A DNA stretch of 64,000 bases from positions 62,001 through 126,000 of the forward strand of contig KV918947.1 in assembly GCA_002049455.2 (NCBI GenBank), written 5' to 3'. The notes under the pieces are model-generated. The model worked only from the letters and a program-made list of their open reading frames with translations. It had not been told where the DNA came from and searched no databases. Positions 55,303 through 64,000 of this stretch are shown here, piece after piece. A program made the translations under genes and the position numbers. Numbering within the stretch: the stretch's first letter is position 1; every line of letters starts with the position of its first letter. Source of the DNA: Porphyra umbilicalis (taxonomy: Eukaryota > Rhodophyta > Bangiophyceae > Bangiales > Bangiaceae).

Positions 55303-56300
55303 CTATGCCGTATCCAACCGCAGCACCGCATTGTCCAGCGCCTCCCGCCGGATGGCCGCCAGGATCTTTGGCATCTCCTTGACAATCTTGCGCTCGACGA
55401 GCGCAACGGGAAAAAACGCCATTGGCACCGCGTCGAGCGAGTAGTCGAGCTGACACCCCCCCGCGTCCGCCGCCTCCCGAAAGAGGTACACCCCCTCAAA
55501 GGCGGTAAAGTCCCGCCCCGTCACCCGCGAAAAGGTAATCGTCGATTGGGGCACCTCCGTGACGCGCATGACCATCCGCGACTTGAGCTGCAGCCGCCGC
55601 GAGATGATGCCCGTCTGGTCGAGGAGCGTCTCCCCCGCGGCACCCTCAGAGACGGCCGACGAGACAATGTTGGGGAGGAACTCGTGCATCCGCGCGTACT
55701 GCGTCAGCACCGCCCACACGCGGGGGAGGGGGGCTTCGATAAAGATGCCGCCGCTCATGCGGCGGCGGCGCCCGCCGAGTGCTTCCAACCGCAAGTGCAC
55801 CTCGCCGCCGTCAATGGGGACGGAGAGCTCCTGGAGGACCGCCTCGACGGGGACGTTGGCGGCGAGCACCGAGCCGATGGGGGAGGAGAAGGACCGGGGG
55901 GGGGGGGCGCCGCTGCCCGAGAGGCGGCAGTCGTGTCAGCGGCCGCAGCGGCGGCGGCGGCGGCGGCGGCGGCGCCATTGCCATTGGCGGCGGGTGGGGG
56001 AGCGCCCGCCGCGCCGCCGGCGGCAGCGGCAGCGGCAACGCCGCCACCCTCCTCCTCGTCGGACAATGCCAACGACGCTGCCGCTGCGAGCGCCGCTCGC
56101 CGGGCGTCTGCGTCAGCCGCCGCCGACTCGGACGGCTCGGCGGCGGCGACGAGCGTCGCCCGCCGCACCGCGGGCGCCCCCGACGCCCGCACCGACCGGC
56201 GGCGGCGGCAGCAGGGGAGGCACGCAGCGGCACCGGCAATGCCGCCAATGGCAGCGGCGCGCAAGCGCACGGGCGGAGCGCCGGCGGTGAATGCTGCCAT
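55303..56300 (-). CDS. SRPBCC (COQ10/polyketide-cyclase START-like) protein, probably plastid, one frame break
   Basis: The conserved part (55303 to about 55880) reads VHLRLEALGGRRRRMSGGIF, IEAPLPRVWAVLTQYARMHE, FLPNIVSS, RVTEVPQSTITFSRVTGRDF and ALVERKIVKEMPKIL: a helix-grip hydrophobic-ligand-binding domain similar to COQ10-type proteins of plastids and cyanobacteria. Its frame opens without an ATG. In a second frame, ATG 56300 starts MAAFTAGAPPVRLRAAAIGG plus an Arg/Ala-rich stretch typical of a transit peptide, leading to the same place. The frames join at the G12 run 55896-55907, so I infer one gene of about 330 residues. Ligand unknown. Confidence 0.7.
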
Positions 56301-57280
56301 GGCCGCGGGGGGGGGCACAACGCTGCCGGCATGGCGGGGCGGGGGGGGGGGGGAGGGGGTCGGTGGTGGCAGCGGGGGCGGCAGAGGTGGTGGCGGTAGT
56401 GGTGGTGGGGGGGGGGGTGGCGGTGGTGGTGGTGGTGGTGGCGGTAGTGATGGTGATGGTGGTAGTGGCGGTGGCGGTGGCGGTGGTGGTGGTAGTGGTG
56501 GTGATGGGGGTGCTGACGGTGATGATGGGTGGAGCCGAGGGAGGAGGGAGGCCGGCAGTCGCGGGGGAGGTCTGCCGCACCCCGCCGCTCGACCGGCGAT
56601 GACGGCCTTGGGGCTGGCGCTGGCCGACGCGAAGGAGGAGGTCACCCGAGGTGTGGAACGCGACCCACTGATCCAATGCGTATTGTCGTCGGAGTTGAGC
56701 AGAGAAGGGCAAGGATCAATTGCGCTGGGTGTGACGGTGACGAGAATTGTGGATGGTGCCGCAAAGTCCAAGACCGTTTCTGTTTTGCCAAGTTTGGCTG
56801 AATGGCCAAAGTCCAGGCGAGGTCCAGGTCAACTTTCTATTGGTCAATGAGCTGCCTCCGGTTGAATGGATGGCGGTCAGACTGTTGACACACCTGGATC
56901 TTCTGACTAGACGGCATTCTCATCGGTCAAACTTGAAAAGAGACAGAAAAGTTCCATGAAACATGTTGGCTGACGACACTTCTGGACGCTTGCGCACTCG
57001 CAAAGGTCAAGATACGCACGTGCGCTGGTCGGTCCGCTGCCAAACTATGTCCGCGGCGTCCATGTGCTTGGCGGCGGCACCTGCCACCCACCCACTGCTG
57101 CCTGCTCTCTTTCACCTGCCGCTGCCTCGTTCCACCGTCCCGCCTCTCTTTAGCTGGCTACACCGCACGCGGCAGGCTTCCCTGGCCGCGCTGGTGCGGC
57201 CGACTTGTTTTTGTTCATCCCCCGCTTCCCCCCGACCGCCGCCGTGCCTGCACCGCCAGTGGCGGCCCCACCCCCCCACC
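56301..57280. other. Divergent intergenic region with a GGT/GGC microsatellite
   Basis: 56,340-56,520 is a GGT/GGC repeat tract with long G runs. The rest is ordinary sequence that must hold the promoters of the divergent SRPBCC and helicase genes. Confidence 0.6.
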
Positions 57281-59931
57281 ATGGACAAGGCGGACCCCCC
57301 CCCCGATGGCGTCGACGACGCGGCCTCCTTGACCGACGCTCGCACGCGCTCCCGCCACGCGTACCTGCGCAAGCGGGAGGAGGCCAAACTCGCCGCCCTC
57401 AAAGCCGAACTCGACGACGAGCGGGAGCTGTTTGCGGGCGCCCGCCTCACCGCCCGGGAGCGGGCGGCGATTGCGCTCAAGGAGCAGACGTACGCGTTGG
57501 CCGTGGCGCGCGCCGCCGAGGAGGCGGGGGTGGGGGGGGGGCGCCACGGCCGCCGGGGAGGGCGGCGGCGACAGCGACGGCGACGGCGACGGCGCGCGCG
57601 GCGGCGGCGGCGACCTGGTGGGGGGGGACGCCGTCGGCCTGCGCGCGTTTGGGGAGGGCACCGCCCCGGCGGGCGGGGGGGCGCCCGCCGAGCCGCCCGT
57701 CGTGCTGCCGACGCCCGCCGGCCTCGTCGGGGGGGCGGGGGGGGGGCTCCACGGGCTCGTGACGCCGGCGCCCGCGGGGGGGGGGTGGGGGCGGCCGCGC
57801 CGCCGCCCGTGGCGCGGCGGCGGCGGTCTCGGTTCGCGCCCGACCCCGGGCGGGCGGGGGCGGGGGGGGTCCCCCCCGGCGGTGGCGGCGGCGGCGGCGC
57901 CACTGCCGCCGCGGCGCCCCCCCCCCCCTGTCGGCCGCCGAGGCGATGCAAGCGGAACGCGCGGCACTCCCTATTGCGGCCTACAAGGAGGAGCTCCTCG
58001 CCGCCCTCCGCCAGTACCAGGTGCTCATTGTCGAGGGCGAAACGGGGTCGGGCAAAACGACGCAGCTCCCCCAGTACCTCCTCGACGGCGGTTACCGCAG
58101 CATTTGCTGCACGCAGCCGCGGCGGGTGGCGGCCATGAGCGTCGCCGCCCGCGTGGCGGCCGAGCGGAGCGTCGCCCTCGGCTCCACGGTCGGCTACTCG
58201 ATCCGCTTTGAGGATTGCACGTCAGAGGCGACGGTGCTCAAGTATTTGACCGACGGCATGCTCCTCCGCGAGTTCCTCTCCGAACCCGACCTCGCCTCGT
58301 ACGACGTGATTATGGTTGACGAGGCGCACGAGCGGTCGTTGTCGACAGACGTGGTGATGGGCCTCGTCAAGGACATTGCGCGCTTTCGGGGCGACGGCCT
58401 CCGCGTCATCATTGCGTCGGCGACGCTCAACGCGTCCAAGTTTTGTGACTACTTTGACGGTGCGCCGCTCTTCTCCATCCCGGGCCGCCGCTTTCCCGTG
58501 GACATCCTCTACACGCGCGCGCCCGAGGCCAACTACCTCGACGCCGCCGCCGTGACGGTGTTGCAGGTGCACGCGTCGCAGCCGGCGGGGGACATCCTCG
58601 TCTTTCTTGCGGGGCAGGATGAGATTGAGGACCTGGAAGAGGCGCTGCGGGAGCGCACCCGCGGGCGGGGGTCGGAGCTCGGGGAGCTCCTCATTGCCCC
58701 CATCTACGCGTCGCTGCCGTCAGAGCAGCAGGCCGCCATCTTTACGCCGACGCCGGCGGGCGCGCGCAAGGTCGTCCTCGCGACCAACATTGCGGAAACG
58801 TCCGTGACCATCCCGGGGGTCGTCTACGTCATTGACCCGGGGTTTGCCAAGCAAAAGGCGTACAACGCGGCGACGGGGATGGAGAGCCTCCTCGTCGTGC
58901 CCATCTCCCGTGCGGCGGCGGTGCAGCGCGCGGGGCGCGCCGGCCGCACGCAGGCGGGCAAGTGCTTTCGGCTCTACACCAAGTGGTCGTTCACGCACGA
59001 GATGGAGGACCAGCCAGTGCCCGAGCTCCTCCGCTCCAACCTCGCGCAGGTCGTGCTGCTGCTCATGTCGCTCGGCATTGACAACCTCCTCGCCTTTGAT
59101 TTTGTCGACGCGCCGCCGCCCGAGACGCTCCTCCGGTCGCTCGAACTCCTCTACGCCCTCGGCGCGCTGTCGCCCGCGGGGAAGCTGACCAAGCGGGGCC
59201 GGCGGATGGCGGAGCTGCCCCTCGAGCCCCTCATGGCCGCCGCCGTCGTGGCGTCAGAGACGTATGGCTGCACGGAGGAGGTCATCACCATTTGCGCGAT
59301 GCTGTCGGTGGCCGGCGCCCTCTTTTACCGCCCCAAAGCCAAGGCCGTCCTCGCCGACGCGGCACGGGCGGCGTTTGCCCGCGCGTCGGCGGGCCGCGGC
59401 GGCGGCGGCGGCGGCGGGGGGGACCACCTGGCGCTCCTCGCGTGTTACAACCAGTGGCGCGACAGCGGCCACTCGACGCAGTGGTGTTACGAGAATTTCG
59501 TGCAGGTGCGCTCCCTCCGCCGCGCGCGGGACGTGCGGGAGCAACTCGACGCGCTCCTCGACCGCGTCGACGTGCCGCGGGCGTCGGTGCTCGACGCGGG
59601 CGACGGCGACTTGACGCCGGTCGTCAAGGCGCTGACCGCTGGGTACTTTCCGCACGCGTGTCGGTTGACCAAGGCGGGCCTGTACCGCACCGTCAAGGGC
59701 GGCACAACCGTCCACGTGCACCCGTCATCGGCGCTGTATCGCTCCGAGCGGCTGCCGCGGTACGTCTTGTACCACGAGCTGGTGCTCACGTCCAAGGAGT
59801 TTATGCGGGCTGTGAGTGAAATCGAGCCGGGCTGGCTGCGGGAAGTCGCCCCGCACTATTATACGGAGCAAGACGTGGACGTGGCGGCGGCGTCGGCCAA
59901 GATGCCCCGCGCCGTTGGCCGCCGCTCCTAG
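57281..59931 (+). CDS. DEAH-box RNA helicase, Prp2/DHX16 type, N-terminal part broken at G/C runs
   Basis: Spliceosomal-type DEAH ATPase. The helicase core and C-terminus are one intact frame (57946-59931): P-loop [25 protein letters not shown], motif [55 protein letters not shown] and QRAGRAGR, followed by the winged-helix/ratchet region and OB fold ([20 protein letters not shown]). [20 protein letters not shown] suits Prp2/DHX16 or Prp22. The N-terminus begins at ATG 57281 ([20 protein letters not shown]) and reaches the core only through three frame changes at runs 57532-57541, 57776-57785 and 57917-57928. Probably a complete gene with run-length errors. Prp2 remodels the spliceosome before the first splicing step. 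Confidence 0.88.
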
Positions 59932-60411
59932 GCGGGGGGGGGGGGTGGGCGGGTTGGGTGGGGGTGGGAGGGGTGCACCTTTGCCGTGGGCGTCGGCACC
60001 AGTGCCGGAGCGACGGCGGGGCGCCGCCGTGAGTGTGGCGACGCGACGAAACAATGCAAACACGGTTGGGAGCCGCCGCACGGGCGCTCCCGATCAAACC
60101 TCTGGTGCCGACGAGTCAACCAAGCGCGCGCAGGACGGGCCTGGCCGAGTGCACGTGCTTCTTACTTTGCTTGCTTGGCCTTCCTCCACACTACTCCCGC
60201 CCGGACCGCGCACCTGGCGGGTCTGGCACACAGGGGACAACGCACAACGTCGCATGGCAGACGGCTAGAAAGAAAAAGAAAAGAACAAAACTGGTAGACC
60301 CCCCCTGCGTACCCCAATGCCCCTCCACCCCCTCGGCCGCGCGCGAGGCGGCTGGACACCCGTGCGCCCCCCCTCCCCCCGTCGGCCGCGGCACCATCCA
60401 CCGCTCCCCCC
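59932..60411. other. Intergenic stretch between converging genes
   Basis: 3' regions of the helicase (+) and the TIR-kinase (-). No gene. Confidence 0.6.
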
Positions 60412-61482
60412 TCAATTGTGGTTGCCGACGCGGTGGCAGAGAAAGTCGAGCCGCCGCACCAGGTCTGGCGTCTTGGGTCGCCGCGACGGCTCGTCCCGCA
60501 TGCATGCAATGATCATCTCGCGGAGCTCGGGGATGCACAACTCGGGGCTGGTTGGCGACGGCGGGGGGATTTGGAGCTTCTCCCCGCGGCTGCCCACACG
60601 AAAGACCACCTGCATGGGGTGGTCGTCCCGCCACGGCTTTTCGCACATGACCAGCTCCCAGAGGATGACGCCAAACGAGAAGACGTCCGACTGCTCGTCA
60701 AACGGATCCTGCCGCAGCAGCTCTGGGGCCATCCACTCGGGCGTGCCGCCGGGCCCCGTGTTGACGTACGAGGAGACGCGGAGGCGGGAGAGCCCAAAGT
60801 CAGTGATCTTGACCTCCCGCACGTTGGTGCCGAGGAGGATGTTTGGGGACTTGCAGTCCCGGTGGATCACCACCGGGTACTGCGAGTGGAGGTAGTCGAG
60901 GCCCTTGGCAACGCCAAATGCAATCCACAGCGTCTTGAGCAGCGGGAACGGCCCGAGGTTGTTCCGCCGCCGCCGGTGGATGGCCCGGTACAGGGAGCCG
61001 CCGGGCATAAACTCGAGGATGATGGCCAGGTTGGGGTGGTGGATGCACGCGCCGAGGAAGGTGACCACGTTGGGGTGTTCGAGCATGCTCATCAGCTTCA
61101 TCTCAACCATGAATTCCGCCATGACCGCGTGCGGGTCGTCGTCCTCCACCTTTTGCAGCGTCTTGGCGGCGACCATGGTGCGGTCGAGCTTGCACTTGTA
61201 CACCTCCCCAAAGCCGCCGGCGCCAATGCGGGGGCCAAACACCAGGGACTTGAAGTCGACCGCCCACTGGTCCCGCCACGTGCGATCGAAAAACGTTTGG
61301 GAGACGGTCTCGTTGGGCGTCGGCTCATTCTCCGTGTCGGAGAAGAGCTCCCCTTGCTTCATACCATCCTTCTTCATCAGCAGCGTGTCGGCCAACCGCA
61401 GCGGCGCCGGTGGCCGATGCGCACTGCCGTTGAGCCTCCTGCCGTGGCCGCCGCCGCCGCGGCCTTCACGACCACCGCCGCC

Positions 61483-61513
<31 letters not shown>

Positions 61514-63417
61514 CCATCGTCCCGACCACCACCGCCGTCGCGCCCGCCCGCGGCGGCCGCTCCGGCGCCACCCTTGCCCGGCACCGTGTTGCCGAGGTCC
61601 CGCTCCGCCCCCCCCCGCCCGTCCGCGCGCGATGCTTTGCCACCCGGGGGCACCCCCCCGCCCGACGAGCCGGCCCGCTCCCGCCCCGACCGCCCCGTCG
61701 TCGCGCCCGTTGCGCCCGGCCCCACCCGCACGGCGCTGCCCGACCCTCCATTGACCATGCCGAGGAGGTCGTCCCCATCCTCGTCCGGGGGCCCCGTGTC
61801 CACGTCGTCCAGCCCCGCGAGCGCGAGGAGGATCTCGTCGAGGAGCATCCGCGCCGACTCAAACGCCGCCTCCCGGCAGTCAATGCCCTCGGTCGCAACC
61901 AGCCGCCGCGCGAGCGGCGTCAAGTCGCAAGAGCGCCAAAAGAGGGGGATGATAAAGTTGCCCTGCGAGTCGAAATCTCGGCAGTAGGCCAACGAGAAGG
62001 CCTCTGTACACTCCACCGAGTGGAAATACTCGTCTGATAGCAGGGCGAGAAAGACGCGGGACTGGTTGATCGCCTCCATCACCGGCTCGTGCACAACGCC
62101 CCGCTTGCGCACCGACACCGACCGCGGCTCGGCATTGTACACCCGCATCCGCGTGCTGTCCTTCTCCCGCAAATAGTTGATCATGCGGAGCGCAGCGTCC
62201 GCGTCCGCCTGCGCGTAGGAGAAGAAAACGTCGTACGTGACGGGCGAACGAGGGGAGGAGGGCAGCGACGGGGCGGTGGAGGAGGTCATGGAGATGGCCG
62301 ACGACGCTGCCGACTGCAGGCCGGAAGCCCCGAGCGCGCTCGGCGAGCGGGCCCCCGACGGGGCGCGTTGAAAGGAGGAGTTTTTGGGGCTCGGCAGCCC
62401 GAGCGGCGCCGCCACCGCCACCGCCGAGGTGGACGGTCCGAGGCCTGCCGACGGCACCGACGCGATCGGCGCGCCCGACGAGGTCAACAACCGCAGGCGC
62501 GCACGCGTAAACATCTCCACGTCCTTGGTGATGTCCGTGTCTGGGAGGAGGATTTTGACCGTCTTGAGCGGCAGCCCCATTTGCATCCACGCAAACGACA
62601 CCTCCACGGCGGCTTGCACAAAGTGCTTCCGGCGGCTCGGGCTGAGCAGCGCCCCAGACAGGGGGATGAGCACCGACGAAATTTGCACGTCGCCGCCAAT
62701 GACCGTCGTCAAGCACTTCATAATGTCGAGGACGATGTTGTCGTCGCGGGTTAGCTCGTCGCCGGGGTCCTCGTACACGAGCAGCCGCTTGTACTCAAAG
62801 CCGGCCGGCCGCTGCGCGCGTTGGAGTTTGCGGCTGAGCCAACAGTGGTAGTGCCGCCGGTAGCTGGCTTGCGGCTTGGACTCCCGCTCCAGCTGCTCGA
62901 GGCTGATACCCGACCGGTTGAGCGCCGCGAGCGCCGAATCCCGGTTGCCCTTGTAGCTGCCCCGCTCCCGCAGGTAGACAATCAGCAGGTCCGTCTCGTC
63001 GACGGGGGCGAGGCCCTCCACAGAGCCCTGCATCAGCTCGATGCGGCCAGTGTAGTCCTTCCTAAGCACATTGATAAACGCCTGGCGAACGAGGCCGAGC
63101 TGCGCCGGCGGCCCGTAGCGGGAGCCCGTCGAGCACGCCGACGCGGAGCGCTCTGGGAGGTCGGGCGCGCTGCCGCTGCCGCCGCCGCCGCCGTCGCCGC
63201 CGCCGCCACCACCACCACCCGAGCTCGGCGGCGCAAACGGCTCCTTCCCCGACGACGTCCGCAGGGGCACCCCGCGGCCCGTCGAGCCCTCCCGCCCCCG
63301 CGGCGTGGACGGCAACGAGGCGGCCTCCGACGCCTCGCGCGACGGCGGCGCGGGCGCACTCGCCCCCACATCCGACGCTGCCGACGGGAGCGGTCCCGGC
63401 GGGGGCGTCCCCCCCAT
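60412..63417 (-). CDS. TIR-domain / TKL protein kinase fusion
   Basis: 1,001 residues, intact from ATG 63417. Residues 1-95 are low-complexity. An ordered domain covers about 105-335 (AFINVLRKDYTGRIELMQGS, ISSVLIPLSGALL, FVQAAVEVSFAWMQMGLPLK); its pattern resembles a macro-like fold, but that is a guess. A TIR domain covers about 393-535: YDVFFSYAQADADAALRMIN, SRVFLALLSDEYFHSVECTE, FIIPLFWRSCDLTPLARRLV. The usual catalytic Glu register (WCxxE) reads ECTEA, so NADase activity is uncertain. After a Gly-rich linker, a TKL/Raf-like kinase (about 725-990) has GAGGFGEV, VAAK, HRDCKSPNILL, DFGLSR and GTPEWMAPE, all catalytic residues present. A further N-terminus (ATG 63740, MGTVLSTVR, myristoylation-like) may join through a run-length error. 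Likely a signalling or immune-type receptor kinase; cytosolic or membrane-anchored, no transmembrane segment. Confidence 0.9.
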
Positions 63418-64000
63418 GCCGGCGGCGCCCGGCGACGCGCCGACGCCCCCCCCGCCCCCCCCGCCGCCGCCGCCCCCACCCCCCCCCGCTCCCCATACGC
63501 CCCCGACGGGCTGGCCGCGTGCGCCGACGAGCGGCGGGTGGGGAGGCCGTGGCCCGCCCGGTCGTCGTCGCCCGCGCCCGCGGTGAGGCGCTTAAACGGG
63601 GGGGGACTGCCTTTGCGTCTCCTCCGCCCGCCGGGCGCAGCGTCGGCGTCGGCAACGACGGCGGCGACCGCCGCCGCCGACGCGCGCGTCCGCCGCCGCG
63701 TCGAGGAGCGGGTGCGGACGGTGGAGAGGACGGTGCCCATGGTGGCGGGCGGGCGGGCCGGGGGGGGGGGGGGGGGGGGGGGGGATGCGTGCGTGGGCGC
63801 CGCGCCGCCGGTGGCGGTGGCGGCGGCGGCGGCGGTGGCGGTGGGTCGGCGGTGCCGACACGGGTGAGCCGCGGGCGGAGCGGGGCGCGCGCGTGGGCCC
63901 TCCCGCCACACACCACCGACCGGCCCGTCGACGGGGGGCCACCGCCACACCGACCCGCCCGTCGACGGGCGGGCGGCGATACGGGGGTGCGAAAAAAGAG
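63418..64000. other. 5' region of the TIR-kinase gene, possibly extra N-terminal coding sequence
   Basis: A second minus frame from ATG 63740 (MGTVLSTVRTRSSTRRRTR) runs toward the kinase gene and would join it after a one- or two-base change within the C runs 63446-63490. Beyond 63,760 there is a 20-plus G run and low-complexity sequence, presumably the promoter. Confidence 0.4.

Noticed and set aside
60418..62037. 539-codon + strand frame opposite the TIR-kinase
   Set aside because: Shadow frame; the minus strand carries the kinase and TIR motifs.

Overview
The window reads as nuclear DNA of a GC-rich photosynthetic eukaryote, most likely a red alga of the Porphyra/Pyropia kind (inference). 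Support: a nuclear gene for a plastid-type sigma-70 factor; large, apparently intron-poor genes with Ala/Gly/Pro-rich linkers; eukaryotic families (Prp2-like DEAH helicase, TKL kinase, F-box, Enhancer-of-zeste); and a tRNA gene whose only reasonable fold needs a 16-nt intron in the T loop, a disruption type known from red algae. Very long G or C runs are everywhere. Several otherwise good genes change reading frame exactly at such runs, so I treat those breaks as probable homopolymer length errors unless stated.

Layout. 0-5.8 kb and 49-64 kb are conventional gene-dense DNA. Left: a split Rv2258c-like methyltransferase (+), a broken hypothetical (-) and the sigma factor (-). Right: an F-box protein (+), cofactor-independent phosphoglycerate mutase (+), a frame-broken SRPBCC/COQ10-like plastid protein (-), a Prp2/DHX16-type helicase (+) and an unusual TIR-domain/TKL-kinase fusion (-). 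These are separately transcribed housekeeping, plastid and signalling genes, not an operon.

Between them lies a repeat-rich island of about 43 kb. Its main part, 6,597-29,889, is bounded by a perfect 30-bp inverted repeat with a GTG trinucleotide outside each end, so it looks like one 23.3-kb mobile or formerly mobile unit. Inside, all recognisable genes point the same way (+): a Cys/His-rich protein, a full-length Enhancer-of-zeste-like H3K27 methyltransferase, an IS630/Tc1-type transposase with one stop codon, a second short Cys/His protein related to the first, and a U1-type zinc-finger protein. Four long tandem-repeat arrays follow four of these genes. Two arrays share a unit family; one consists of 16 copies of exactly 149 bp.

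The rest of the island (30-49 kb) holds the disrupted tRNA-Thr gene, a 438-bp foldback element, a decayed Ty1/copia reverse transcriptase/RNase H, two inverted 0.32-kb repeats, a 1.9-kb pogo element with 41-bp terminal repeats, short-motif clusters, a frame-broken hypothetical gene at 45.3-46.7 kb, and long stretches in which I see no gene.
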